A stretch of DNA of 64,000 nucleotides from Clostridiales bacterium (GTDB taxonomy: Bacteria; Bacillota; Clostridia; Christensenellales; CAG-917): assembly GCA_022009995.1 (NCBI GenBank), contig CP091734.1, positions 1,240,001 to 1,304,000 of the forward strand. Reading direction: 5' to 3'. The notes under the pieces were generated by a model. It worked only from the letters and a program-made list of their open reading frames with translations. It searched no databases and had not been told where the DNA came from. Of this stretch, positions 1-10,433 are shown piece by piece. Each line of letters starts with the position of its first letter. Position 1 is the stretch's first letter. The translations under genes were made by a program, and so were the position numbers.

Positions 1-999
1 GGCTGCGGCGAACGCGGAAACGAAATGACCGACGTTTTGAAAGAATTTCCCGAACTGAAAGACCCGAAAACGGGACAATCGCTGATGAAACGTACGATTC
101 TTATCGCGAATACGTCGGATATGCCCGTTGCGGCGCGTGAAGCGTCCATTTACACGGGTATCACCATCGCCGAATATTTCCGCGATATGGGCTACAACGT
201 CGCTATCATGGCGGACAGTACCTCCCGTTGGGCGGAAGCGCTTCGCGAAATGAGCGGACGTCTGGAAGAAATGCCCGGCGAAGAAGGCTATCCCGCTTAC
301 CTTTCAAGCCGCCTTGCGGAATTCTATGAAAGAGCGGGTATCGTAAAAGTTCTCGGAAACGAGAATACGGTCGGCTCGATTACGGCAATCGGCGCGGTTT
401 CGCCTCCGGGCGGCGACCTTTCCGAACCCGTTTCGCAGGCAACCCTTCGTATAGTTAAGGTTTTCTGGGGGCTTTCGGCGTCGCTCGCTTACAAACGTCA
501 CTTCCCGGCAATCGACTGGATTCAAAGTTATTCCCTTTACGCAGACAGGCTTGCCGACTGGTACACCGATAATATGGGCGAGGAATGGAACGTAATGCGT
601 CAGGAATTTATGTCGATTTTGCAGGACGAGGCGCGACTGGACGAAATCGTCCGACTTGTCGGTATGGACGCGCTTGGCGCAAAAGACCGCTGGACGATGG
701 AAACCGCAAAATCCATCCGCGAAGACTATCTGCATCAGAATGCTTTCCACGAGGTCGATACCTACGCATCGCTCAAAAAACAAGCCGAAATGATGCGGCT
801 GATCCTTGAAAACTACAAGCTCGGGCTCGAAGCGCTTGAAAAAGGCGTCGATATCGAAGATATGCTTGCAATTCCCGTCAAGGAACAAATCGGCAGAAGT
901 AAGTATATCCCCGAAACGGAAATAAATAAATTCAACGACATCGAAAAAGACCTTAAAGAAGAAATGCTGTCGCTTGTCAGCGAGGGAGGACGTGACTGA
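1..999 (+). CDS. atpA: V-type ATP synthase subunit A, 3' part
   Basis: Catalytic A subunit of a V/A-type rotary ATPase, the ATP-hydrolysing subunit of the V1 headpiece. The window opens inside the gene; the reading frame runs from base 1 with GCGERGNEM, the stretch that follows the P-loop region in this family. Further family motifs are ADSTSRWAEALREMSGR (about residues 69-85 of the visible part), EEMPGEEGYPAYL and GSITAIGAVSPPGGDLSEP. The last 330 or so residues are present, with the usual helical C-terminal domain and no frameshift. The stop overlaps the atpB start by one base (TGATG), so the two are translationally coupled. Upstream operon genes lie outside the window. Confidence 0.97.
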   Translation, partial: GCGERGNEMTDVLKEFPELKDPKTGQSLMKRTILIANTSDMPVAAREASIYTGITIAEYFRDMGYNVAIMADSTSRWAEALREMSGRLEEMPGEEGYPAYLSSRLAEFYERAGIVKVLGNENTVGSITAIGAVSPPGGDLSEPVSQATLRIVKVFWGLSASLAYKRHFPAIDWIQSYSLYADRLADWYTDNMGEEWNVMRQEFMSILQDEARLDEIVRLVGMDALGAKDRWTMETAKSIREDYLHQNAFHEVDTYASLKKQAEMMRLILENYKLGLEALEKGVDIEDMLAIPVKEQIGRSKYIPETEINKFNDIEKDLKEEMLSLVSEGGRD

Positions 1000-2385
1000 T
1001 GCTTAAAGAATATAAAACTATCCGCGAAATCGTCGGACCTCTTATGCTCGTTGAGGGCGTCGAGGGTGTAAAATACAACGAAATGGTTGAAATCGTCGCC
1101 GCAGACGGCGCAATCCGCCGCGGTAAAGTGTTGGAAATCAACCGCGATAAGGCGCTCGTTCAGTTGTTCGAGCCGTCGCAGGGCATTCAGATGTCATCGT
1201 CCAAAGCAAGATTTTTGGGCAAGAGCATGGAACTTGCGGTGTCCGAAGATATGCTCGGTCGCGTCTTCGACGGTATCGGCAATCCCCGTGACGGCGGCGC
1301 GCCCGTTATCCCCGAAGACAGACTTGACGTAAACGGTCAGCCTATAAACCCCGCTGCGCGCGATTATCCCGATGAATTCATTCAGACGGGCGTCAGCGCA
1401 ATCGACGGACTTAACACCCTTGTCAGGGGACAAACTGCCCGTGTTCAGCGTATCGGGACTTCCCCATGCGGAACTTGCGGCGCAAATCGCAAGACAAGCG
1501 AAAGTTCTGAACAGCGACAGCAAATTCGCCGTCGTTTTCGCCGCTGTCGGTATCACGTTTGAAGAAGCGGATTTCTTTATCTCCGATTTCAGAAAAACAG
1601 GCGCAATCGAACGCGCGGTGCTTTTCATCAACCTTGCAAACGATCCCGCGGTCGAACGTATCGCAACGCCGCGTATGGCACTGACCGCAGCGGAATATCT
1701 TGCGTTTGAAAAGGGCATGCACGTGCTTGTCATCACGACGGATATCACGAACTACGCCGAAGCCTTGCGCGAAGTCTCCGCCGCACGAAAAGAAGTGCCC
1801 GGTCGCCGCGGCTATCCCGGTTATCTGTACACCGACCTTGCGACGCTTTACGAACGTGCGGGAAGAATCAACGGGAAAGAAGGCTCGATTACGCAAATCC
1901 CCATTCTTACGATGCCCGAAGACGACAAGACGCACCCCATTCCCGACCTTACCGGATACATCACCGAAGGACAAATCATTTTGTCGCGTGAACTTTATAA
2001 AAAAGGTATAACGCCGCCTATCGACGTGTTGCCGTCCCTCTCCCGTCTGAAAGACAAAGGTATCGGCGTCGGAAAAACGCGCGAAGACCACGCGGACACG
2101 ATGAACCAGTTGTTCTCGGCTTACGCAAGGGGCAAGGAAGCAAAGGAACTTTCAACCATTCTCGGCGAAGCGGCACTTACCGAAATCGACAAAAAATACG
2201 CGCACTTTGCGGACGAGTTTGAAAAGAAATACGTCTCGCAAGGCTTCAATACAAACAGAAGTATAAATGAAACTCTGGACATCGGCTGGGAACTTTTAAG
2301 ACTCCTTCCGAGGAATGAACTCAAACGTATCAAGGATAAATTCCTTGACATGTATTATGACAAATCCGAGGGATTAAATGGCTAA
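999..2385 (+). CDS. atpB: V-type ATP synthase subunit B (one frameshift)
   Basis: Non-catalytic nucleotide-binding B subunit of the V1 head, which alternates with subunit A. It starts at an ATG overlapping the atpA stop, with GAGGGAGGA just upstream. The N-terminal beta-barrel (MLKEYKTIREIVGPLMLVEG) and NTLVRGQ are read in one frame. Near 1434 (GTCAGGGGACAAACTG) the frame shifts and continues as KLPVFSVSGLPHAELAAQ, then FEEADFFISDFRKTGAIERA, GRRGYPGYLYTDLATLYERAG and a complete C-terminus. Nothing else is missing, so this is most likely a base-calling indel. Joined length is about 460 residues, normal for the family. It overlaps atpD by 8 bases. Confidence 0.95.
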
Positions 2386-3010
2386 AATGAACGTTAATCC
2401 CACTCGTATGGAATTAAGGCGGCTTAAAACCCGTCTTAAAACCGCAACGAGAGGGCACAAACTTTTGAAGGATAAGTCGGACGAAATGATAAGACAGTTT
2501 ATGGTTTACGTCCGTGAAAACAAACGCCTTCGCGAAGAAATCGAGGCCGAACTTTCAAGCGCGTTGAAAGGCTTTACTCTGGCGCGCGCCGTTTCGTCCA
2601 ACGCCGTCATCGAAGAAGCCGTGATGATGCCCGCAACGAAAGCCGAAATTTCGCTTTCGTCCGACAACGTCATGAGCGTCGAAGTGCCAAGTATCTCCGT
2701 TGTCGAACACGAAGGACAGGATAAATATCCTTATTCTTTCGACACCGTTACATCGGAACTTGACGCGTCGATCGGCACTCTTTCGACGCTGCTTGTGAAA
2801 CTCGTAAAACTTGCGGAAGTCGAAAAAACTTGCAATATGCTCGCCGACGAAATCGAAAAGAACCGCCGTCGCGTCAACGCTCTTGAATACGTAATGATTC
2901 CGCAAATCGAGGAAACTATAAAGTATATCAATATGAAACTTGACGAGAACGAAAGGGCGTCGACGATTAGGCTGATGAAAGTTAAGTCTATGATCGAGCA
3001 AAAGTCATAA
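2378..3010 (+). CDS. atpD: V-type ATP synthase subunit D
   Basis: Central-stalk subunit D (210 residues), which couples the A3B3 head to the membrane rotor. MNVNPTRMELRRLKTRLKTA at the N-terminus is typical of the family, followed by long amphipathic helices at both ends that form the shaft coiled coil. The frame is intact. The gene overlaps the end of atpB and closes the A-B-D order common in bacterial V-ATPase operons. Its last codons (GAG CAA AAG TCA TAA) form the left arm of an inverted repeat whose right arm lies at 3227-3240 (see the nested hairpin at 2997-3240). Confidence 0.96.
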   Translation: MAKMNVNPTRMELRRLKTRLKTATRGHKLLKDKSDEMIRQFMVYVRENKRLREEIEAELSSALKGFTLARAVSSNAVIEEAVMMPATKAEISLSSDNVMSVEVPSISVVEHEGQDKYPYSFDTVTSELDASIGTLSTLLVKLVKLAEVEKTCNMLADEIEKNRRRVNALEYVMIPQIEETIKYINMKLDENERASTIRLMKVKSMIEQKS

Positions 3011-3240
3011 AAACGGCGATAATTCGCGCCTTTTCGGCGTTTTGACGGAACCTTGCTCAGTTACGTACGACAAAGTACGCGCCTTCGCACGAACCCGTCA
3101 AGAACCCCGAAAATCCATCAAATTCTCGCCGTTTTTAGGGCGAATTTTTGATATTTAGAATCCCAAAAGAAACATCCGGGGTCCCCACAAGATACTTGTA
3201 CTTGTGGGGCTTTAATTTCATCAAAATTCTGACTTTTGCT
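2997..3240. repeat. Nested inverted-repeat element at atpD 3' end (copy 1)
   Basis: Three stems sit inside each other. Outermost: 2997-3007 (AGCAAAAGTCA, atpD coding tail) pairs with 3230-3240. Middle: 3008-3019 (TAAAAACGGCGA, beginning with the atpD stop codon) pairs with 3126-3137, followed by one mismatch and an AATT/AATT pairing. Inner: TTGACGG 3042-3048 with 3095-3101, then CGTAC 3064-3068 with GTACG 3075-3079. The middle stem is identical to that of the copy at 27993-28121, and the central GTAC...GTAC core recurs in all copies. The outer pair also encloses the hairpin at 3183-3209. Confidence 0.8.
3183..3209. terminator. CAAG/CTTG hairpin, terminator-like
   Basis: CCCCACAAG (3183-3191) pairs perfectly with CTTGTGGGG (3201-3209) around the loop ATACTTGTA, followed by CTTTAATTT. 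It belongs to a three-member hairpin family (also 3266-3290 and 34826-34854) that keeps the CAAG...CTTG neck and a similar loop while the base of the stem varies in a compensated way. Confidence 0.7.
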
Positions 3241-3265
3241 ACCTTTTCATTTATTATTAAATAAA

Positions 3266-3301
3266 CCCCGCAAGTATTGTACTTGCGGGGCTTTTCTTTT
3301 T
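3266..3301. terminator. Bidirectional rho-independent terminator between atpD and the GH3 gene
   Basis: CCCCGCAAG (3266-3274) pairs with CTTGCGGGG (3282-3290) around TATTGTA and is followed by CTTTTCTTTT. It lies between the converging atpD (+) and GH3 (-) genes and could serve both. Confidence 0.8.
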
Positions 3302-3324
3302 AATATAAATTGTTGTTAATGTTA

Positions 3325-5749
3325 TTATCTTTGCGGTTTTTTGGATTTTTTAAAGCCTTTCAGGAATTTGCGGAAGCCGCCTTTTTTCTTGTTGAAAATA
3401 TCGACAAGTCCGTCAACGCTCGATTCCGAAACAAGCCCGCCTGTGAATCCCGAAAAACTCCTGAGCGGCATCGTTACGATACTGTTCACCGCCATCATCT
3501 GGTTTGCCGCGCCTTTCGTGAGGATTTTTGCGCCGAAAACCAGAACTTTTTTCAGGAATTTTCCGAATCCGGTAATCGAAACTTCGTCGACGGTGCTGTT
3601 TATGTCAAACTCGCCGCGTTTCGGGGGGATATTTTCGGGCACTTCCGCGCCGTATACCGCCGAAAACTCTTCAATGGGAAGTTCGGTTGCGGACGCAATG
3701 TCATAGTACGAGGGCGCTTCCTTTGAATAATCTTTGATTTGCACCGCGGGGGCGTTGACCGTAACTACGTGCGACAGTTTAATATCGCGGCTGCTTGCGC
3801 CGACAAGGATTTCAAACTCGCCCGATTCGACCGTCCAGTCGTGAACGAGAACGTTGTAAAACGCGAACGCGCGCTTGTCAAGGGTGACGGAAATCGTCTT
3901 TATTTCGCCGGGTTCAAGATAAACTTTATCGAAGCCTTTCAGTTCCTTTCGGGACGGAAAATCGTGGATTTCACGTCTTTTACGTAAACCTGCGAAACTT
4001 CCGCGCCGGCGACTTTGCCGGTGTTTTTCACGTCGAAAGTAACGGTGAGAACGTCCGCGTCGGTTATCGTGTCCGAAGACACTTTCAGGTTGGAATATTC
4101 AAACGTCGTATAAGACAAGCCGAAACCGAAGGGGTAGCGCACGGGTTTGTTCGCACTGTCGAAGTAACGATATCCGACGAATACGCTTTCGCGATACTGC
4201 ACGTTTTTCGTGCCCATCGGGAAGTATGCGCTGTTGATATTGTCGTTGAGATGTTTCTGGAAAGTTTCGGCAAGTTTGCCCGACGGGTTTGCGTCGCCGA
4301 ACAGCACGTCAACCGCGCCTTCGCCGCCCGCTTCGCCGCCGACGTAAATATTGAGAAGGGCTTGGACGCGTTTCGTCCAGGGAAGGGTAACGGGCGAGCC
4401 GCACACCAGAACGACCACAAGATTTTCGTTGACTTTTGCAAGTTCGTCCACAAGTTTGTTGTGTCCCATCGGCAAATCCATATGACGTCTGTCAAATCCT
4501 TCGCTTTCGTACTCGGGTGTAAGACCGATGACAACAATGACTTTATCGTGCGATTTTGCACACTCAACTGCCTCTTTCAACAATTTTTATTGTAGCCGTC
4601 GCCTTTTAAGGAGTACCCGCGGACGTAGTCGTAAGCGATGTTTTCCTTATTCATTGCGTCGAGAATCGACACGAGATTTTTGGGGTGAATCTGCGAAGAA
4701 CCGCCGCCCTGATACCTTGGCGTTTCGGCAAGCGCGCCGATAATCGCGACTTTGTCTGTCTTCGAAAACGGCAGAACGCTGTTGTCGTTTTTCAGAAGTA
4801 CCGCGCCTGCCGCCGCCATTTTTCTTGCAAGTGCGTGGTGCTGAGCGTAGTCGCAAACGTAACCGTCACGCTTCGACTGTTCGCCTTTTTGGACGTATTC
4901 CAGAACGTGCGTAACCGCCTTATCAAGGTCTTCCATAGAAAGCGTGCCGTTGTTAACCGCGTCGATAACCGCCTGATCGTGCAAGCCGTTGTTGCCGGGC
5001 ATTTCAAGGTCGATACCGCCTTTCACGCCTTCGACGCGGCGGTTGATTGCGCCCCAGTCGGAGACGACCATACCCTTAAAGCCGAACTCGTCGCGCAAAA
5101 CTTTGTTGATCATCTTGTCGCTTTCCGAGACGTATTCGCCGTTAAGGCGGTTATAGCTGCACATAACCTGCCACGGATCCGAGCGTTTGACCGCGGTTTC
5201 AAAAGCGGGGAGATATATTTCGCGAAGAGCGCGCTCGTCAACGATTGCGTCAATCGACATACGGCTGTTTTCCTGATTGTTCGCGCAGTAGTGTTTCAGA
5301 CTTGCGCCGACGTTTTCGGATTGAAGCCCGTCAATGAACGCGGAAGCCATTTGTCCCGAAAGATAAGGATCTTCCGAAAAATATTCAAAATTCCTGCCGC
5401 AAAGGGGGGAACGTTTGATATTCGTGCCGGGTCCGAGCACCGTGCATACGCCTTGCGTCGCCGCTTCCTGTCCGATTGCTTTTGCACATTCGTAAGCGAG
5501 GTTTCTGTCCCACGAACTGCCGTAAACGACAAGAGAGGGGAAACAAGTCGAAGGAACGCTGTCTTTCATCACGTTGGTGATGCTGCCGCCCTCGATTTCT
5601 TCACGCGTGCCGTGCGGGCCGTCCGTCATTTTCACCGACGGGATACCGAGCCTTTCCACGGGATAAGTCGTCCAGAACGTCTTGCCGCTTAACAAACGTA
5701 CCTTTTCTTCAAGAGTAAGTTTGCCGACGAGAGTTTTTACGTCTTCCAT
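3325..5749 (-). CDS. Glycoside hydrolase family 3 beta-glucosidase (two frameshifts)
   Basis: Beta-glucosidase-type GH3 enzyme releasing glucose from the non-reducing end of beta-glucosides. About 805 residues when joined. Order: N-terminal TIM-barrel with KHYCANNQE and the nucleophile region MVVSDWGAINR; second alpha/beta sandwich domain with ESEGFDRRHMDLP; fibronectin III-like domain with RYPFGFGLSYTTFEYSNL; an extra C-terminal region rich in basic residues (GGFRKFLKGFKKSKKPQR). No signal peptide is visible, so it is probably cytoplasmic. Start chosen at MEDVKTLVGK, preceded by GGAGGAG; an in-frame upstream ATG is less likely. Frame is lost near 4580 (A5 where A6 is expected) and near 3960 (GAAAGG for GAAAAGG). 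It stands alone on this strand. Confidence 0.92.
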
Positions 5750-5889
5750 ATACTCCTCCATATTAGCATAGTATAAAAATATTCTATCATATACGAAAAA
5801 ACTTTGCAATCGTTGAAAAGCGGTTGGAGGTCATTTATTATTAAAGATATATAAAATTATTACTTTGTTTCCCGCATTGCTAAATTAAG

Positions 5890-5918
5890 TTTACACAAAA
5901 AACATTATGTGTTATAAT
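5890..5918 (+). promoter_or_regulatory. Sigma-A promoter upstream of the phosphatidyltransferase gene
   Basis: TTTACA (5890-5895), 17-base spacer, TATAAT (5913-5918), about 60 bases before the start at 5978. It lies in the divergent region shared with the GH3 gene. Confidence 0.75.
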
Positions 5919-5977
5919 ATCACGTATGTTTTGATTATCTTACGGTGTCGAAACGAATATCTCTTCGGAGTGATTTT

Positions 5978-6718
5978 ATGGAAGACAAACCCAATAAACT
6001 TGTTTTCAAAAAGGAAGATATCTGGCTTATCCCCAACGTCATCACGTATTTCAGAATGTTGTGCATTCCCGTATTCGTGGCGTTGTGCCTTGTCGGCGGA
6101 CTTAAAGGGAAGACGGATTTGATTTACTGGGCGCTCGGCGTATTTTTCGTTGCGGCGTGCTCCGACCTTGTCGACGGCAAAATCGCAAGAAAATACAATA
6201 TGGTGTCGGACATCGGCAAAGTGTTTGACCCCCTTGCGGACAAACTAATGCACGTTTCGTCGATACTGTGTCTGGTCATCATCAACTACATGCCCTGGTA
6301 TTTCCTTGTGCTTATCGCGGTGAAAGAACTGTTGATGATTTGTTTCTCGCCCATGCTCCTGAAACGCAAAATCGTCATTCAGGCGGTGTTTGCGGGGAAA
6401 ATCGCGTCGGCGGTCATTTCGGGCGGCGTAGTGCTTACTTTCTTCCACGCGCTTCTTGTCAAATGGTGGACGTTCGGCACGACGGTGCAGGGCATTCAGA
6501 TGAGCCTTGACTGGATTGTAATGCTCATAGGGTGCGTGCTTGCCGTTTACGCGCTTGTCACTTATATCGTCATTATGCTGAAAGAACTTAAAAAATTCGA
6601 CGCCGATTTCAAGGCGGGCAAAGTAGATAAGTTCGGCAACAGGCTTGACGAAACGACGGAAGACGCAAAATCCGAACCTGTGGCACAAGACGAAGAAAAC
6701 GAATCGGCAACGAAGTAA
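5978..6718 (+). CDS. CDP-alcohol phosphatidyltransferase family protein
   Basis: Integral membrane enzyme of the family that transfers a phosphatidyl group from CDP-diacylglycerol to an alcohol (phosphatidylglycerophosphate synthase being the usual member). The signature DG-x2-AR-x8-G-x3-D-x3-D is seen at about residues 56-82 (DLVDGKIARKYNMVSD then GKVFDPLADK). Several hydrophobic helices follow. The C-terminal tail of about 40 residues is charged and acidic (DETTEDAKSEPVAQDEENES), longer than in typical PgsA. Start at 5978 follows CGGAG at 8 bases; an ATG at 5945 has no ribosome site. Substrate alcohol not determinable here. It is followed 84 bases later by valS. Confidence 0.88.
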   Translation: MEDKPNKLVFKKEDIWLIPNVITYFRMLCIPVFVALCLVGGLKGKTDLIYWALGVFFVAACSDLVDGKIARKYNMVSDIGKVFDPLADKLMHVSSILCLVIINYMPWYFLVLIAVKELLMICFSPMLLKRKIVIQAVFAGKIASAVISGGVVLTFFHALLVKWWTFGTTVQGIQMSLDWIVMLIGCVLAVYALVTYIVIMLKELKKFDADFKAGKVDKFGNRLDETTEDAKSEPVAQDEENESATK

Positions 6719-6802
6719 TAACGCACAGATACTTTGAACTCTTGCAAAGTGGCGGCAACGTCGCTTTGTATTTATATTGAAAAAATTTTAGTGGTACGTA
6801 TT

Positions 6803-9429
6803 ATGGATATGGAAAAAACTTATCAACCGCAGAGTTTCGAACAGAAAATCTACGATTACTGGATGAAAAACAAATTCTTTGAGGCTCACGTCAACAAAAA
6901 GAAAGAGCCTTTCACAATTATGATGCCGCCCCCCAACGTCACGGGACAGCTGCACATGGGACACGCCCTCGATAATACCATTCAGGATATTATCATCCGC
7001 TTTAAGCGTATGGACGGCTACGAAGCGTTGTGGCTTCCCGGCACCGACCACGCAAGTATCGCGACGGAACTCAAAATCGTCGACCAGATGAAGGCGGAAG
7101 GGCTCACGAAACGACGTCGGTCGCGACGGTTTCCTTGAAAGAGCCTGGGCATGGACGCATAAGTACGGCGGCAGAATCGTCGAACAGCAAAAACGCCTCG
7201 GTACGTCGTGCGACTGGTCGAAACAAGCGTTCACGATGGACGAAAATCTGTCGGCGGCAGTGCAGGAAGTTTTCATCCGCCTTTATGAAAAAGGTCTTAT
7301 TTACCGCGGCGACAGGATTATCAACTGGTGCCCCGGTTGCCATACCGCGCTTTCCGACGCGGAAGTCGAATATACCGAAAAGGACAGTTTCCTTTGGCAT
7401 ATCCGTTACCCCGTAAAAGACAGCGACAAATATGTCGTCATCGCGACGACTCGTCCCGAAACGCTCCTTGGCGATACGGCGGTTGCGGTCAACCCGAAGG
7501 ATGAAAGATACAAGGATATTCTGGGCAAAACACTGATTTTGCCTATTGTCGGGCGTGAAATTCCCCTTATCGCCGACGACTATTGCGAGATAGGTTTCGG
7601 CACGGGCGCGGTGAAAATCACCCCCGCTCACGATCCCAACGACTTTGAAATCGGGCTTCGTCATAACCTTGACGTCATCCGCGTGATGGACGACAGCGGC
7701 ATTATGAACGAAAACGCCGGCAAATACCAGGGGCTTACCCGCGACGAGTGCCGTCAACAAATCGTGGAAGACCTGAAAGAGCAGGGCTTTTTGGTGAAAA
7801 TCGAACCGTACAAGCACAACGTCGGCGAATGCTATCGCTGCAAAAACGTCGTTGAACCGATGGTGTCGAAACAGTGGTTCGTGTCGATGAAACCCCTTGC
7901 GAAACCCGCAATCAAGGCGGTCAAATCAAAACGTATCGAATTTATCCCCACCCGCTTTGAAAAAATCTACTTCAACTGGATGGAAAACGTCAAAGACTGG
8001 TGTATTTCACGTCAGCTCTGGTGGGGACATCGTATCCCCGCGTATTACTGCGAAGAATGCGGCGAAATGGTTGTCGCAAAGGAAATGCCCGCGGTCTGCC
8101 CGAAGTGCGGCTGCACTCATTTCAAGCAGGACGAAGACGTTCTTGACACCTGGTTTTCCAGCGCGTTGTGGCCGTTCTCGACGCTCGGCTTCCCCAGAAA
8201 TACCGAAGAACTGAAATATTTTTACCCCACGAATTTGCTTGTCACGGCATACGACATCATTTTCTTCTGGGTTGCGCGAATGATTTTTCAGCGGCATCGA
8301 AAAATATGCACGAAGTGCCGTTCACGGAAGTCCTTATTCACGGCATCGTGCGCGACAGCGAAGGCAGAAAAAAATGTCGAAATCCTTAAATAACGGCGTC
8401 GATCCCTTGCTTATCATCGACAAGTACGGCGCGGACGCATTAAGGTTTTTCGCTTGCGACGGGCGTTGCTCCCGGCGGCGATACGAGATTTATCGAAGAA
8501 AAGGTCGAGTCTGCAAGGAACTTCATCAATAAAATCTGGAACGCGTCCCGTTTCGTCCTTATGAACAGCGAGGGCAAAGATTTCAAAAAATTGGAAGATA
8601 TTCGCCTGACTTATGCCGATAAGTGGATTTTGTCAAGGCTCAACAACGTCGTGAAAGAAGTCACGATAAACCTTAACAAATACGAAATCGGGCTTGCCAC
8701 CGGCAAACTTTACGACTTCGTTTGGAGCGACTTCTGCGACTGGTATATCGAAGCGACCAAACCCATGCTTTACGGCGACAACGAAAGGGCGAAACTTAAC
8801 GCGCTGACCGTTCTCAATTTCGTACTGGACGAAATTCTGAAACTCATGCACCCGTTTATCCCGTTCGTAACCGAAGAGATTTATCAGTATAAACAGACCG
8901 GGAAACGCCACGCGCTTATGATGCAGGAATGGCCGAAATACAACAAAAAGTTTAACTATTATAAGGAAGCGAAAGCCTTTGAAGGCGTGATGGATATCAT
9001 TAAGGCAATCCGAAACGTCAGAAACGAAATGCAGGTCGCGCCGTCGAAGAAAATCAAAGTGTACGTCAAAGCGGGCGAACACGCGGCGGTCGTCGAAAAA
9101 CTTTCAACCTACATCGAAATGGCGGGCGTCGGCGAAGTCGTGATGACTGATGAAAAACCCGACGAAAAGAAACTGTCCGCACTCGTTACCCCTTATGCCG
9201 AAATCTTTATCCCGCTTGGCGAACTTATCGACACCGATAAGGAAATCGCAAGGCTTAATAAGGAACTTGACGGCGTGAACAAGGAAATCGCAAGGGGCGA
9301 AGGCATGCTCAATAACAAGGATTTATCGCAAAAGCGCCGAAACAACTTGTCGACGCGGAAACCGAAAAGTTGAAAAAGAACAGGGAACTGAAAGAAAAAC
9401 TTGTTGCCCGTATCGAAGACTTGAAGTAA
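6803..9429 (+). CDS. valS: Valyl-tRNA synthetase (about six frameshifts)
   Basis: Class Ia aminoacyl-tRNA synthetase charging tRNA-Val; about 875 residues when joined, the normal size. Seen: PPPNVTGQLHMGHALDNT (HIGH-type motif), GTDHASIATE, the editing domain (YVVIATTRPETLLGDTAVAV), KDWCISRQLWWGHRIPAYYC, zinc-binding CEECGE...CPKCGC, GRKMSKSLNNG (KMSKS motif) and a C-terminal coiled coil of about 65 residues. Frame changes near 7110, 8287, 8300, 8372, 8452 (TTTTT for TTTT) and 9332 (TTT for TTTT). Six hits in an essential gene are the clearest evidence that indels here are technical. Two ATGs are possible (6803, 6809); no strong ribosome site precedes either. Confidence 0.95.
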
Positions 9430-9444
9430 ATTTTGTCCAAAAAT

Positions 9445-9479
9445 AAAAAGGATTAAGGAACGTTGCCTTAATCCTTTTT
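9445..9479. terminator. Bidirectional terminator between valS and the radical SAM gene
   Basis: AAAAAGGATTAAGG (9445-9458) pairs perfectly with 9466-9479 around a 7-base loop. The flanking A and T runs make it functional on both strands, between converging genes. Confidence 0.92.
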
Positions 9480-9493
9480 GTTGCGAAAATTTG

Positions 9494-10340
9494 TTAAAAA
9501 TCGGGAATGTACGCGGTGGTCGCGCTTTCGAGATCCTGCACGAAACCGTTTTCGATATTAAGTTCCGACAAAGCGTTGAGCGCGCGTTTGTATTCAAGCG
9601 GAGTGATACGGCGGTTGATGTCGGGGAAGTTTTCGACGTTTATCGGCACGTACTGCGCCATAAGCGAAAGAAAGGCAGAGTCCTTAAAATTGTCCGAAAA
9701 AACTTTCAGTACAGCCAACGTATTGTCGATATGAGAAGGCAGTATAAGGTGTCTGACGATAACGCCGGATTTGATAAGTCCGTTTTCGATTTTACTTTTC
9801 CGGAAAGCCTGATCATTTCGGAAATTGCGTCAAAAGCGTACTTAAAGTAATCGGATTTACCTGATAAACGCCGTGATAGCGCGCTGTCAACGTATTTTAA
9901 GTCGGGCAGCCAAACGTGACAAAGGGCGCGAGCGCACGCACCGTTTCAACAGTTTCAAAGCCGCTTGTGTTCCATACGACAGGGTTTTTCGGGGTGTAAT
10001 ACGAAAACGCTTTTATTATGCCGTCGGCATATTGCGTTGCGGAAACAAGGTTGACATTGTCCGAAACCGAATCATAGTATTCAAAAAGCGCGGCAAGTTC
10101 TTTCGGCGAATAAGCCTTTCCCGTAACTTTCCTGCTTATTTTTGCGTTCTGACAAAATACGCAGCGCATCGTGCAACCCGAAAAGAAGATCGCGCCCGAT
10201 CCGCGCCCGCCGCTTATCACGGGTTCTTCCCATTCGTGTATCCCGTGATACGACACGTGAATATTGTTATCGGCAAGGCACAAACCGTAACTTTTGTCGC
10301 GGTCAACGCCGCATAAATTCGGGCAAAGTCTGCACGTCAT
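9494..10340 (-). CDS. PflX-like radical SAM protein (two frameshifts)
   Basis: Radical SAM iron-sulfur protein of the PflX group (putative pyruvate formate-lyase activating enzyme-like). The cluster-binding motif is SGCTMRCVFCQN (CxxxCxxC) near residue 54, preceded by a Cys-rich start (MTCRLCPNLCGVDR) typical of this group. Joined length is about 281 residues, complete. Frame is lost near 9906 (GTCACG where GTCGACG is expected) and near 9803 (A4 for A5). No pyruvate formate-lyase and no AmmeMemoRadiSam partner gene is adjacent, so the substrate is unknown. Divergent from the membrane protein at 10434. Confidence 0.87.
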
Positions 10341-10373
10341 AGTCGCATTATCCTTTTAAGTTGACGTTTTTAT

Positions 10374-10402
10374 TTGCAATATACGTCTTTATTGTATATA
10401 AT
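10374..10402 (+). promoter_or_regulatory. Sigma-A promoter for the duplicated membrane protein
   Basis: TTGCAA (10374-10379), 17-base spacer, TATAAT (10397-10402), 31 bases before the ATG at 10434. Confidence 0.75.
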
Positions 10403-10433
10403 TATAGAATAATCAAAACAATAAGGCAATCTA

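Noticed and set aside
4685..5692. Long plus-strand frame opposite the GH3 gene
   Set aside because: Shadow of a high-quality GH3 coding frame; its composition has no protein-like features.
6719..6802. Possible T-box leader before valS (GTGGTACG near the start codon)
   Set aside because: Only 84 bases long, with no specifier stem, no full T-box core and no terminator/antiterminator pair.
9494..10340. Radical SAM gene as part of an AmmeMemoRadiSam system
   Set aside because: No AMMECR1-like or Memo-like gene is adjacent.
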